From Microbacteriaceae bacterium PS02343 (GTDB lineage Bacteria; Actinomycetota; Actinomycetes; Actinomycetales; Microbacteriaceae), in NCBI GenBank assembly GCA_029959365.1, contig JASCOA010000004.1, positions 1-64,000 on the forward strand: a stretch of DNA of 64,000 nt, in the 5' to 3' direction. The notes beneath the pieces are model-generated. The model was not told the DNA's origin. It did no database searches and worked only from the letters and a program-made list of their open reading frames with translations. Shown here in pieces: positions 51,254 to 60,482 of the stretch. How positions within the stretch are numbered: the stretch's first letter is position 1; each line of letters opens with the position of its first letter. The position numbers were made by a program, and so were the translations under genes.

Positions 51254-53428
51254 TCACAAGCGACGGCGACGGACGCGGCTGAGCACCGTCCAGCCCAAGG
51301 CGAGCAGCACCGCCAAGACTGCTGCGCTGATCTCAAGCGTCCATCCCGGCGGTAGGAACTCGACCGTGACCGTGCGACCGACCGAGTCGCCGAGATCGAC
51401 GGTCAGCAAGAACCCCTCTCGCGGCTCAGCGAAAGTGGCACCATCGACGCTGTACCCGGGATACGGCAGACGGCTTAGGACGACCTCGGGATCGTCGGCA
51501 TCGACGGCGTCGACGGTGAAGCTCACGCCGGTGGAAGTCACCGTGATGTCGGAGAGGACGGTCCCATCGGGCGAGGCGCCGATCCCACCGGCCACAGGAA
51601 CCGGGGAAGCACGCTGATAAAGCCATGTGTACTCACGGGATTCAAAGGACCACCCTTCCGGCGCCGCCGGAGCGGATTCGAACGCCGAGCGCACGACGAC
51701 GACCGTATTGATGCCCATGATGTCCGCTAATGGCATCCCGGTGCCGCGTACATCGCGGAAGAGACCGCGGAAGGCCTCGGGACAGGTGTCGCCTCGGACC
51801 GACTGGCAGAGTCGTTCCCCCAGCGCTGTGAACGGCAGGACCGTATAAGCGCTTGGGGAGATGCGTCCGTTGACATACCAGAGGTTCGCCTGGAGGACCT
51901 CGCCCCACGCCTCCGGCTCGTTCTGCAGCGCGAGCGTGTCACCCACGACGATGAGGCCGTCTTCGGCCTCGGGCAGCACCGACTGGATCGCGTCTCGGGA
52001 GGACGGGACTCGGAAATTGCTGGTGGGGCTGTTTGGGGACGCGGCGAGCTGGGGCAGCGATGTGAGCACCGTGACCACCAACGCCGCGATCGCGATGGTC
52101 CTGGTCCGCTGCGCCGGCGCGATCCGGCGCCGGTTCAGGAGGACCAGCGCTCCGAGCGCTGCAAGCTGGATGACGACAGAGACCGACGCCCAGAGCGAGG
52201 AACCCGGGTTCTGCGACCATGCGAACCACCACCCGGCCAGGATGATCGTGAGCACAGCGGTCAGGCCACGGCGCTCGAAGCGAGCTGCCCCGGCCCGGGT
52301 GGCGAGAACGGCGAACAGTACCAACACCCCAAGCGAGACGTACGGCATGAAGCGAATCGGATAACGCAACGGACCGAGCACGCTCGGGCCGATCACGATC
52401 GCGACGATGAGCGCACCGAAGACGAGCACGGGGCCCAGTCCCGTGAGGCGCTCGCGTCGTCGTGTGCCGGCGAGCAAGAGGGCGGCGAAGGGCAGGAACC
52501 AGGCGATGTACTGCAGCGGCGACGGGCTGAAATCCCCCCAGTAGCCGCTGATGCTCGGCAACGCGCCGGCGACTCCCGCCGTGGCGAGATCACTGAGGTC
52601 GAGGCCGAGGAAGAGGTCGTTGCCGATGCCCGCTTCAGAACGGGAGGTGACCGAAGCGGTCAGCACCCCGGGCAGGTAGAAGAACACTGTGAGCAGCGCT
52701 GCGATCGTCCCTGCGGACAGAACCCGGCTGATCGCGGCTCGGCCTCGAGCCATCGCCAGCTCCGCGACGAAGACCGCGACCAACGCGATCGTGCCCGAGA
52801 CGTACCCGGTGCTGATGAGGAGATAAGACGCGGCGAAGAAGACGAGCGGATGCGCACCATCGATCACTCGACGCAACGACCACCACGCCCATGGCAGCAA
52901 TGCTGCGCAGGTGAATCCGGTCGTCCAGCTCGGCGCATCGAGATAGAGCGTGAACCCGGCTGCCGGAGCGGCGGCGGCGGCGAGGGCGGCCCAAGGCGCC
53001 GAAGCCCCGAACTGACGCGCGAGAGCGAAGACGCCGCCAACCATGATCACGAGCACCAGCAACTTGACCACGGTGGCGACGATCACCCCGTTGGGCACGA
53101 GCACAGCGACAAGTCCGAAGATCATGGAGAGCGGATTCAGCAGCCCCCATTGCCCCTCTGCGAGGTAGTTGCCCGCTTGCCATGCCTGCGGCTCGATGAT
53201 GGTCCAGCTGCCGTCCACCAGCATCCGGCCGAGTTGGTACCACTGCCCGTAGCTTCCGTTCTGGGTGTCGTCCCAGAAGAGGTATCGGGGCAGGGAGAGC
53301 AGCCTTATGGCGACGACGATCGCCGCGGTCCCCAACGCTCCGGCGAACCAGAGCAGATCGCTCCTGCGGCTCGACACCTCCGCTGCATCGGACCGTACGG
53401 TAGTCGCGGAGGTCACAGGCGGGAGCAC
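51254..53428 (-). CDS. YfhO-like polytopic membrane protein
   Basis: 724 residues, GTG start. Twelve or so membrane segments; the first extracytoplasmic loop reads YLFWDDTQNGSYGQWYQLGR with the paired acidic WDD motif of GT-C glycosyltransferases. An extracytoplasmic C-terminal half (about 490-695) contains GLIVVGDTLALQNEPEAWGE and beta-rich repeats, with one final membrane helix and a basic tail. It resembles YfhO, which in Firmicutes transfers a sugar from polyprenyl phosphate (made by CsbB, flipped by GtrA) to lipoteichoic acid. TAGCAT lies six bases before the GTG, a leaderless pattern. First gene of the leftward trio that ends with the 984-residue protein. Confidence 0.78.
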   Translation of the reverse strand: MLPPVTSATTVRSDAAEVSSRRSDLLWFAGALGTAAIVVAIRLLSLPRYLFWDDTQNGSYGQWYQLGRMLVDGSWTIIEPQAWQAGNYLAEGQWGLLNPLSMIFGLVAVLVPNGVIVATVVKLLVLVIMVGGVFALARQFGASAPWAALAAAAAPAAGFTLYLDAPSWTTGFTCAALLPWAWWSLRRVIDGAHPLVFFAASYLLISTGYVSGTIALVAVFVAELAMARGRAAISRVLSAGTIAALLTVFFYLPGVLTASVTSRSEAGIGNDLFLGLDLSDLATAGVAGALPSISGYWGDFSPSPLQYIAWFLPFAALLLAGTRRRERLTGLGPVLVFGALIVAIVIGPSVLGPLRYPIRFMPYVSLGVLVLFAVLATRAGAARFERRGLTAVLTIILAGWWFAWSQNPGSSLWASVSVVIQLAALGALVLLNRRRIAPAQRTRTIAIAALVVTVLTSLPQLAASPNSPTSNFRVPSSRDAIQSVLPEAEDGLIVVGDTLALQNEPEAWGEVLQANLWYVNGRISPSAYTVLPFTALGERLCQSVRGDTCPEAFRGLFRDVRGTGMPLADIMGINTVVVVRSAFESAPAAPEGWSFESREYTWLYQRASPVPVAGGIGASPDGTVLSDITVTSTGVSFTVDAVDADDPEVVLSRLPYPGYSVDGATFAEPREGFLLTVDLGDSVGRTVTVEFLPPGWTLEISAAVLAVLLALGWTVLSRVRRRRL

Positions 53429-53434
53429 TCGGCG

Positions 53435-53440
53435 ATGCTA
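53435..53440 (-). promoter_or_regulatory. YfhO-like gene -10 box TAGCAT, leaderless candidate
   Basis: TAGCAT on the minus strand, six bases from the GTG at 53428; no Shine-Dalgarno. A divergent plus-strand TAGAGT lies 14 bases away at 53455-53460. Confidence 0.45.
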
Positions 53441-53454
53441 CCAGCGGGTCGCAG

Positions 53455-53460
53455 TAGAGT
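53455..53460 (+). promoter_or_regulatory. Possible -10 box TAGAGT of the GT4 gene
   Basis: TAGAGT about 40 bases before the ATG at 53501; the leader would carry GAGGAGA as a ribosome site. Confidence 0.35.
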
Positions 53461-53500
53461 CGTCTCTTCATCAGCCACCCGCCGAGGAGAATCTCATCGC

Positions 53501-54622
53501 ATGACTACGCTCCGGGTCGTCCTCGACCAGGTCATCGCACCTGGGGCCGGCGAGCCGACGCGTTACGCTCTTCAGCTCGCGCGAGAGCTGGTCGCATCTG
53601 CCCCGCAGGATGTCGTCATCGAAGGCCTCATCGCCTCGTCCCGGGAGGCGGAGTACGCCCGCGTGCGCGCGCTCGTGCCGGGTCTGGCTGGACTCCGCAA
53701 GTCCGCATTCGACGCTGGCGCTCGTCGATCGCTCTGGCGCCGAGGGCTCGCTCTCCCGCGCGGCGGGATGACGCATGCTCCCGACCTCCTCGCACCGATG
53801 GGCAGGCGCGACCGTACCGAGCCGATCGGGGTGCAGACGGTCGTCACGGTGCACGACACCCTGGCTTGGACTGCGCCCGAGAGGCTGCCCAAGGGGGAAG
53901 CGGCCTGGCGTCGAGGGATGCTCGCGCGAGCAGAGCGGTACGCGGATGCCGTCGTCGTACCCAACCACGCCGTCGCCGACAGTCTGGCGCGGATCGGAGG
54001 TTTCGGGGATCGTGTGCGCGTCATACCCGCCGGAGCGAGCTCGGATCTGACCGTGCCGGCGGACGCCGGGGCCCGGGCCGTGGCGCTAGGACTGCCCGAG
54101 AGATACCTCCTCGCCTGGAGCGACGGTGCGTCGCATCGTGCGCTGCTGCCCCTTCTCAGGTCGCTCGACCGCACGGACGGGCCGACTGCGCCGCTGGTCA
54201 TCCTCGGCCCCGCAGAGGTCGCCGACGTGGTATCGGAATCCCGTCTCGATCCCAGCAGGGTGACCATCCTCGATCCCGTCGAATCGGCCGATCGGGCCAC
54301 GGTGCTCGGCCGGGCGGCAGTACTGGTGCATCCCGGCCCCGCAGAGGGCTTCGGGTTGCAGCTGATCGATGCGATGCGAGCGGGCGTCCCCGTCGTCCAT
54401 CCCGACGATCCCTCCCTCGAGGAGCTCACCGCGGGCGCCGCACTCGTGGTGTCGCGCTCGGACATCGCGGGCTACACAGCCTCCCTCGGTCAGCATCTGG
54501 ACGCGCTCCTGGACGACCGTCAGACGCTCGATCGACTGAGCGTCGCAGGTCGGGACCGCGCCGGCCTGTTCACCTGGCGCGATAGCGCCGAGAAGATCTG
54601 GCAGCTTCACGCGGACCTCTGA
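53501..54622 (+). CDS. GT4 glycosyltransferase
   Basis: 373 residues of GT-B fold. N-terminal half: LRVVLDQVIAPGAGEPTRYA and TVVTVHDTLAWTAPERLPKG; second half: RYLLAWSDGASHRALLPLLR, VTILDPVESADRATVLGRAA and the donor-site VHPGPAEGFGLQLIDAMRAG (EGFGL with downstream Glu). The FGLxxxEAM-type motif reads FGLQLIDAM, so the second acidic residue is Asp instead of Glu. Mannosyl- or related transferase is likely but not provable. The ribosome site GAGGAGA is 11 bases upstream. The long frame extending leftward is antisense to the YfhO-like gene. Followed after 65 bases by the acyltransferase gene. Confidence 0.87.
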   Translation: MTTLRVVLDQVIAPGAGEPTRYALQLARELVASAPQDVVIEGLIASSREAEYARVRALVPGLAGLRKSAFDAGARRSLWRRGLALPRGGMTHAPDLLAPMGRRDRTEPIGVQTVVTVHDTLAWTAPERLPKGEAAWRRGMLARAERYADAVVVPNHAVADSLARIGGFGDRVRVIPAGASSDLTVPADAGARAVALGLPERYLLAWSDGASHRALLPLLRSLDRTDGPTAPLVILGPAEVADVVSESRLDPSRVTILDPVESADRATVLGRAAVLVHPGPAEGFGLQLIDAMRAGVPVVHPDDPSLEELTAGAALVVSRSDIAGYTASLGQHLDALLDDRQTLDRLSVAGRDRAGLFTWRDSAEKIWQLHADL

Positions 54623-54687
54623 CATCGGCTGCCAAGCCGCTCGCAGCTCGCCTCTCGACCCTTCACGCCATCACCCACGGAGCCTCG

Positions 54688-56763
54688 ATGAGCACGACCA
54701 CACCCGACTCGACCATGCGCGCGCGAAGCGACTCCAGGAACAGCCGTCGTGCCGATGTGCAAGGACTGCGGACGATCGCCGCGCTACTCGTCGCGATCTA
54801 CCACATCTGGACTCACCGGATCTCAGGCGCCGTCGACATCTTCTTCGTCGTCTCCGCCTTCGTGATGACCTTGTCACTGCTGCGCGGGCTGGACGCTGAC
54901 CGCTCCGTACATCTCCTCCGTTACTATCGCTCGCTGTTCGTGCGGATGGTCCCGACGATGCTCGTCGTCATCGTAGGAACACTCATCGCGGCCCTCGCGC
55001 TGCTGCCGATGAGCGATTGGACGGCGCTCGGGCAGGATGCGCGCGCCGCGGCGGGCCTCTTCATCAATTGGCATTTCGCGATCGAGAGCGTCAGCTATCT
55101 CGGCGCGGAAGCAAGTTCGAGCCCGTTCCAACATCTCTGGGCCATGGCCGTGCAGGTGCAGCTTCAGGTCGTGCTGCCGCTGGTGGCTGTTCTCGCTGTG
55201 GCCGTCGGGCGTGTGCTCGGCTGGTCCGCGCGTCCGGTCATGGCGATCGCCCTCATGATCATCGCGATCGCTTCGTTCGTCTACGCACTGCGGCAGAACG
55301 CTGTGCAGCCGGACTTCGCCTACTTCGATACGGCGGCGCGCGGTTGGGAGTTCGCCCTGGGCGCGTTGAGCGCCTACGCCGTGCAGCGTTGGCGCCCCTC
55401 CCGATGGCTTGCTACCGCCATGGTCGGCCTCGGAGCCGCGACGCTCGTCGCTATGGGAGCGCTGCTCGACCTGCAGGCCGGCTCGCCTGGCATGGCGACG
55501 CTCGTCCCGGTCGGGGCCGCCCTGCTCGTGATCGTCGGCGGCGCGCGCAGCAACGTCGTCAGCTCGGTGATCTCCGCCAAGCCCTTCGCCCGACTCGCCG
55601 AGTACTCGTTCAGCTTCTACCTGTGGCACTGGCCCGTCCTCGTCATCACGCGATCGCTGACCGGAGCCGACGAGATGGGCCCGTTGCTCGGTGCGCTCGT
55701 GCTCGCGGTCTCCGCTGTGCTCGCGTGGCTCACCACGACTTTCGTCGAAGGGCCGATCCGGCGGTCTGCTCGCGATGGCCGCAGTCTCCGGCGGCGGCTC
55801 GCGCCGTTCGTCGCCTCGGCCGCCGCCGCGGCGATCCTCGTCGGAGCCGTCACGACGTCGCGAGCCCAGGTCGAACAGGTCATCGCGAACACTCCGTCGG
55901 ACAATCCCGGCGCGGCCGTCCTCGTCGACGACACGGTGCGGCTGAGTCCTCTCGCAGGGCTGCAGCCCGCATTGGAGGCGCTGCCCGACGGCGAATGGCA
56001 GAGTTGGATGCAGAGCTGCGAGATGCTCGAGGGACCATCCGGCCACGAGTTCCGTCGATGCTCCGCTGGCGCCGAAGACGCACCGATGACAGTGCTGGCG
56101 CAGGGCGATTCGCATACCGAAGTCTGGTTATCGGCCCTCGCACCGGCGATCGCGGATGGAAGAGCGCGGGTCGTCAGCGATTTCATCGGCTCCTGCCCGC
56201 TGTCGAAGGGCGCCTCGGACAAGATGTCTGCGGAGGATCCGCGATGGGTCGGCTGCGTGGCGCTCAACGACGATCGGATCGCCCTGATCGAGGAGGTCGC
56301 ACCGGATGTCGTCATCACCACTGGGAACGTCTCCTTGAACGGGGCGCCGGACATCATCTTCACCGACGGGTTCGTCGAACAGGTCGAGCAGATCGCGAGT
56401 CTCGGTTACCCGGTAGTCGTGCTCCGCGACACTCCTCGTCGCGACCAGGACACGGGCCCCTGCCTCCTCGCCGCGAACCGCGAACAGGATTGCGATGTGC
56501 CCTCGTCCGCTATCCTTGCCGATGACGATTTCGAGGCCTCCCTACCGGTACCGCTCTACGAGAGCGATCTGGTGCAACCGCTCGACATGACTGATTTCCT
56601 CTGCTTTGCCGGCAACTGCCCGGTAGCGATTGGCGGCGTCATCACCTACTTCGACAGCAATCACCTCACGCGCTCTTACGTGAGCACACTGGCGCCCTAC
56701 TTCCTCGAGCGCTTCGCCGCCGCCCTCGACCGCATCCCCACACCGGTCTCGCTCGCCCTCTGA
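54688..56763 (+). CDS. Membrane acyltransferase 3-SGNH fusion (OafA/OatA-like)
   Basis: O-acetylates glycans at the cell surface. 691 residues: acyltransferase-3 domain with about ten membrane segments from residue 25 (DVQGLRTIAALLVAIYHIWT with the catalytic His; GAVDIFFVVSAFVMT), then an extracytoplasmic SGNH hydrolase-like domain from about residue 440. SGNH features: Ser in VLAQGDSHTEVWLSAL, and the C-terminal YFDSNHLTRSYVSTL with the Asp and His of the triad. This two-domain type acetylates O-antigens, wall polysaccharides or peptidoglycan. GGAG lies five bases before the ATG. Probably decorates the polymer made by this locus. Confidence 0.9.
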   Translation: MSTTTPDSTMRARSDSRNSRRADVQGLRTIAALLVAIYHIWTHRISGAVDIFFVVSAFVMTLSLLRGLDADRSVHLLRYYRSLFVRMVPTMLVVIVGTLIAALALLPMSDWTALGQDARAAAGLFINWHFAIESVSYLGAEASSSPFQHLWAMAVQVQLQVVLPLVAVLAVAVGRVLGWSARPVMAIALMIIAIASFVYALRQNAVQPDFAYFDTAARGWEFALGALSAYAVQRWRPSRWLATAMVGLGAATLVAMGALLDLQAGSPGMATLVPVGAALLVIVGGARSNVVSSVISAKPFARLAEYSFSFYLWHWPVLVITRSLTGADEMGPLLGALVLAVSAVLAWLTTTFVEGPIRRSARDGRSLRRRLAPFVASAAAAAILVGAVTTSRAQVEQVIANTPSDNPGAAVLVDDTVRLSPLAGLQPALEALPDGEWQSWMQSCEMLEGPSGHEFRRCSAGAEDAPMTVLAQGDSHTEVWLSALAPAIADGRARVVSDFIGSCPLSKGASDKMSAEDPRWVGCVALNDDRIALIEEVAPDVVITTGNVSLNGAPDIIFTDGFVEQVEQIASLGYPVVVLRDTPRRDQDTGPCLLAANREQDCDVPSSAILADDDFEASLPVPLYESDLVQPLDMTDFLCFAGNCPVAIGGVITYFDSNHLTRSYVSTLAPYFLERFAAALDRIPTPVSLAL

Positions 56764-56884
56764 CCGCACCCTGAGCGTCCCTCTGCTCGCAGGAACTCCG
56801 AACCGGGTCGTCGCGCACCCTGGAAGAGGAGGCGGCGGCGTCGGGTCGCTGCCCGGAGAGCATCATCAGCAACGGGAGGCATGC

Positions 56885-57355
56885 ATGCACACCGCCAAGA
56901 AGACCCTCATCGCCGCGTCCGCGGCCCTCGCCCTCGCCGGGTTCGGCGCGGCGCCGGCGATGGCCGCACCAGCTCCGAGCGCCTCGGTGCAGGTCGATCA
57001 GACGCAGCAGGTCCGCGACCTCATCCTGAGCCAGACCAACCAGCAGCGCGCCGCCGCCGGCCTGCCCGCGCTGCTGCCCTCCGCATCCCTCGACGCCTTC
57101 GCGCAGGACTGCACGCAGCAGCAGGCGGATGCGCGAAGCATGTTCCACTGCGCGCCGCCGGCAGACTTCGGCCTTGCCTGGGCCGAGAACGTCGCCTACG
57201 GCTACAGCCCCGAGCAGGTAGTGGCCGGATGGATGGACTCCCCCGGCCACCGCGCCAACATCCTGAACCCGCGGTACACGCATCTCGGGGTGGGCTACGC
57301 GGTCGACGCCGACGGCCGTACGCACTTCACGCAGAATTTCCAGCTGCCGCGCTGA
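56885..57355 (+). CDS. Secreted CAP-domain (SCP/PR1) protein
   Basis: 156 residues. Signal peptide: KK n-region, hydrophobic core to about residue 24, cleavage near AMA-APAPS. The CAP domain follows: LILSQTNQQRAAAGLPALLP, SLDAFAQDCTQQQADARSMF, WAENVAYGYSPEQVVAGWMD and SPGHRANILNPRYTHLGVGY. The conserved His/Glu pairs (FHC, AENV, GHR) are present. CAP proteins are secreted and bind lipids or act on the wall, function here unknown. GGGAGG is five bases before the ATG at 56885; an overlapping ATG at 56881 is out of frame. GC and octamer content match the backbone, so it may mark the right edge of the locus. Confidence 0.9.
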   Translation: MHTAKKTLIAASAALALAGFGAAPAMAAPAPSASVQVDQTQQVRDLILSQTNQQRAAAGLPALLPSASLDAFAQDCTQQQADARSMFHCAPPADFGLAWAENVAYGYSPEQVVAGWMDSPGHRANILNPRYTHLGVGYAVDADGRTHFTQNFQLPR

Positions 57356-57383
57356 TCGGCGTCCGAACCGCGCCCGTCGCTCC

Positions 57384-58730
57384 TCAGGGGGCGGCGGGCG
57401 TCGCCGTCAGCGCGTCCTGGACGAGCTGGTGCACCTGGTCGTAGTCCGCATCCGCCGGATCGATCAGCGGCGGGACGAGCTCGAGGGTGCCGCGAGGCTG
57501 CTCGCGCGCCTTGAGCAGCAGGGCGCCGAGCGTGCCGACGGCGCCTTGGGGCACATCCGTGCGCACGAGGTTGCCGACGGCGGGGGCGATGGTCGTGAAC
57601 TCGGTGAGCAGGGTCCACGGGTCGGCGGCGGCGATGAGCGCGTCCTGCACCTGGCGCTGACGCGCCATGCGGTCGTAGTCGCTCGTGCCGTAGCGCACGC
57701 GGGCGTAGGTGAGCGCGCGGGTGCCGTCCATGGTCTGCACACCCGGCTCGAACCAGTCCACGATGATCGGGTTGCCGCGCGAGTCCTGGTGGAAGGCGAT
57801 CGGCGTCCTGGTGGGCACCTCGATGGTCACGCCGCCGAGCGAGTTGATGAGCTGCTCGAAGCCGCCCATGTCCACGAGCGCGTAGTACTGGATCTCGAGG
57901 CCGGTGGCGCCCTCGACCGCGTCGCGGGTGGCCTCGATGCCGCTGTCGGAGTTCTCGGCCGCCGCGTTCGGGTAGAGGTCCGCGTCCCACGTCATCACGC
58001 GGCTGTAGAAGGCGTTGATCTGGCAGGCGCTGCCGCAGGGGTTGCCGACGGTGACGAGCGGCGAGTCGTCGGCGAGCGGCACGCTGCTGAGGTCGCGCGG
58101 GATGCCGATCGTCGTGGTCGCGCCCGTCTCGGCGTCGATGCTGATCACCGAGAGGCTGTCAGGCCGAAGGCCCTCGCGGTCAGCGCCGGCGTCGCCGCCG
58201 AGCAGCATGATGTTGTACCGGCCGTCGCTCGGCGCCGAGATGAGGCCGGGCCGGAACTCCGCCGCGACGAGGGCGCGCTGGGCGCTCAAGGACCCGCCGG
58301 CCCAGTTGAAGGTCGCGGCCATGAGCGCGAGCACGGCGACGGAGGCGATGATCACGCCGATGCGCGACCGGGCCGGCACGCGCACGAGCTTGGCGATGAT
58401 GAGGGTGTTGAGCGCGAGCGCCGCCCACACCAGCAGGATGGCCGCGAACACGATCTGCACCAGCAGCACGCCCCACTCGGTCGTGAGCACGGTGAGCGGC
58501 ACGGCGGGCACCAGCAGCAGCGAGACGATGAGCAGCGCGACGAGCGCCCAGAAGAGCGTCGTCATGATGGCGCCGAAACGGCCGAAGAGCTTGCGTCCGG
58601 CGACGATCTGCGCCGAGCCGGGCAGCACGATGCCGAGCACGACGAGCCACCAGGCGCGGCGGCCCATCAGTCGCGGTATCGCGACGTCGGGGTAGCGCAG
58701 CGGAAGGCCGGAGCGGCCGGCGGAGCTCAC
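57384..58730 (-). CDS. LytR-CpsA-Psr (LCP) family glycopolymer transferase
   Basis: LCP proteins attach polyprenyl-linked glycopolymers to peptidoglycan. 448 residues, GTG start overlapping the purE stop by four bases (GTGA). Three to four N-terminal membrane segments (about 28-150) precede the LCP catalytic domain: [44 protein letters not shown] with the first Arg, and [20 protein letters not shown] with the Arg cluster that holds the pyrophosphate lipid. More membrane segments than a classical one-span LCP. The neighbouring polysaccharide locus is the obvious source of substrate. Confidence 0.92.
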   Translation of the reverse strand: MSSAGRSGLPLRYPDVAIPRLMGRRAWWLVVLGIVLPGSAQIVAGRKLFGRFGAIMTTLFWALVALLIVSLLLVPAVPLTVLTTEWGVLLVQIVFAAILLVWAALALNTLIIAKLVRVPARSRIGVIIASVAVLALMAATFNWAGGSLSAQRALVAAEFRPGLISAPSDGRYNIMLLGGDAGADREGLRPDSLSVISIDAETGATTTIGIPRDLSSVPLADDSPLVTVGNPCGSACQINAFYSRVMTWDADLYPNAAAENSDSGIEATRDAVEGATGLEIQYYALVDMGGFEQLINSLGGVTIEVPTRTPIAFHQDSRGNPIIVDWFEPGVQTMDGTRALTYARVRYGTSDYDRMARQRQVQDALIAAADPWTLLTEFTTIAPAVGNLVRTDVPQGAVGTLGALLLKAREQPRGTLELVPPLIDPADADYDQVHQLVQDALTATPAAP

Positions 58731-59230
58731 AGCGAGCGCTGGAGGGCCGCGTTCTTCTCCGCGACGAGCTCCTCGAGCGAGGCCGCGTACTCGGCGAGCT
58801 TCGCGGTGAGCGCCGGATCGCCGGCGGCGAGGATGCGCACGGCCAGCAGGCCGGCGTTGCGCGCGCCGCCGATGGAGACCGTGGCGACGGGGATGCCAGC
58901 GGGCATCTGCACGATGGAGAGCAGCGAGTCGAGGCCGTCGAGCTTCGCGAGCGGCACGGGCACCCCGATGACGGGCAGCGTGGTGACGGAGGCGAGCATG
59001 CCCGGCAGGTGGGCCGCTCCCCCGGCGCCGGCGATGATGACCTCGATGCCGCGGCCGGCGGCCTCGGTTCCGAACTCGATCATGCGGTGCGGCGTGCGGT
59101 GCGCCGAGACGACCTCCACCTCGAAGGGGATGCCGAACTCGCCGAGCGCCTTCGCCGCCTCGCCCACGACGGGCCAGTCAGAGTCGGAGCCCATGACGAC
59201 GGCGACGCGGGTCTGCTGCATACCGGTCAT
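58727..59230 (-). CDS. purE: 5-(carboxyamino)imidazole ribonucleotide mutase
   Basis: Class I PurE; converts N5-CAIR to CAIR in purine synthesis, partner of PurK. 167 residues: [28 protein letters not shown] with the catalytic His, [15 protein letters not shown] and [19 protein letters not shown]. Two start codons are possible, ATG 59230 or ATG 59221; the former keeps an 11-base gap from purK, while TATCAT lies seven bases before the latter and could be a leaderless promoter. Overlaps the LCP gene downstream by four bases. Confidence 0.94.
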   Translation of the reverse strand: MTGMQQTRVAVVMGSDSDWPVVGEAAKALGEFGIPFEVEVVSAHRTPHRMIEFGTEAAGRGIEVIIAGAGGAAHLPGMLASVTTLPVIGVPVPLAKLDGLDSLLSIVQMPAGIPVATVSIGGARNAGLLAVRILAAGDPALTAKLAEYAASLEELVAEKNAALQRSL

Positions 59231-59241
59231 GATAAGCGCGC

Positions 59242-60369
59242 TCAGCCGAAGAGGTCCGCAGCGGCGCGAGCGCGCGAGCGGACGTCGTCGAGCGAGGAGC
59301 CGACGGCGGTGACGTGCCCGACCTTGCGGCCCGGGCGGCTGGTCTTGTCGTAGCCGTGCAGCTTCACATCGGGGTGCGCCGCCATCGCCTCGGCGTAGCG
59401 GTCGGTGTAGGCCTCGCCCGCCGGGCCGCCGAGCACGTTCGCCATGACGGACCATTCCGCGGTCGGCGCTGCATCGCCGAGCGGCAGATCGAGCACGGCC
59501 CGCAGGTGCTGCTCGAACTGGCTGGTGACGGCGCCGTCGATCGACCAGTGACCGCTGTTGTGCGGGCGCATCGCCAGCTCGTTGACGAGGATGCGGCCGT
59601 CGACGTGCTCGAAGAGCTCCACGGCGAGCACGCCGGTGACGCCGAGGCCGTCGGCGACGCGCGCGGCGATGCGACGGGCCTCCGCATCCGCTTCGTCGCT
59701 CAGTTCGGGCGCGGGGGCGATGACCTCGGCGCAGACGCCGCCGCGCTGGATGGTCTCGACCGTGGGCCAGGCGACCGAGTCGCCGGAGGGCCGGCGGGCG
59801 ACGAGGGCGGCCAGCTCGCGGCGGAACTCGACGAGCTCCTCGACGAGCAGGGCGCCGCCGCGGCCGTCCTCGGCGAGCGCCGCGAACCAGTCCTCGGCTT
59901 CGGCGGCCGACGAGATGACACGCACGCCCTTGCCGTCGTAGCCGCCGCGCGGGGTCTTCAGCACGCCCTTGCCGCCGTTCGCGGCGAGGAAGTCGGCGAG
60001 CTCGGCGGTGTCGTGCACGGCGGCCCAGGCCGGCGCCGGCAGGCCGAGCTCGGCGAGGCGGGCGCGCATGAGCAGCTTGTCCTGCGCGAAGCGCAGCGCG
60101 TCGGGGCCGGGGTGCACGGGCACGCCGCGCTCGACGAGCGCGCGCAGCACGGGCTCGGGCACGTGCTCGTGGTCGAAGGTGATCACGTCGACGCCCTCGG
60201 CGAAGGCGAGCACGGTGTCGAGGTCGCGGTAGTCGCCCACCGCGGTCGCGGCGAGCGCCGCCGACGAGCCCTCGATCTCGGCGAGCACGCGGATCTCGAT
60301 GCCCAGGGCGACCGCCGGGGGCACCATCATGCGCGCGAGCTGTCCGCCGCCGATCACGCCGACCTTCAT
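59242..60369 (-). CDS. purK: N5-carboxyaminoimidazole ribonucleotide synthase
   Basis: ATP-grasp enzyme that carboxylates AIR using bicarbonate. 375 residues: [42 protein letters not shown]-grasp region [14 protein letters not shown] and [13 protein letters not shown], and catalytic [20 protein letters not shown]. The ATG at 60369 is six bases after GGAGG. First gene of the leftward purK-purE-lcp operon; divergent from gtrA with a shared promoter region around the GCTAGC at 60412-60417. Confidence 0.96.
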   Translation of the reverse strand: MKVGVIGGGQLARMMVPPAVALGIEIRVLAEIEGSSAALAATAVGDYRDLDTVLAFAEGVDVITFDHEHVPEPVLRALVERGVPVHPGPDALRFAQDKLLMRARLAELGLPAPAWAAVHDTAELADFLAANGGKGVLKTPRGGYDGKGVRVISSAAEAEDWFAALAEDGRGGALLVEELVEFRRELAALVARRPSGDSVAWPTVETIQRGGVCAEVIAPAPELSDEADAEARRIAARVADGLGVTGVLAVELFEHVDGRILVNELAMRPHNSGHWSIDGAVTSQFEQHLRAVLDLPLGDAAPTAEWSVMANVLGGPAGEAYTDRYAEAMAAHPDVKLHGYDKTSRPGRKVGHVTAVGSSLDDVRSRARAAADLFG

Positions 60370-60413
60370 CCAGAGCCTCCGGTTCCTGGCCGGTCGCTCC
60401 TCGCGACGGCCGC

Positions 60414-60419
60414 TAGCAT
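60414..60419 (+). promoter_or_regulatory. Possible -10 box TAGCAT of the second gtrA
   Basis: TAGCAT about 64 bases before the ATG at 60483. The overlapping GCTAGC palindrome also lies at a suitable distance for purK on the opposite strand. Confidence 0.35.
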
Positions 60420-60482
60420 CGAGTGCTCCCCATCCTTCCGCATCGCCGGGTCACCCGGCGCCGATCCGCTCCCGGAGGCCGC

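Noticed and set aside
57356-57383. Possible terminator between the CAP and LCP genes
   Set aside because: Only an imperfect GC-rich pairing that extends into the LCP coding sequence; not convincing.
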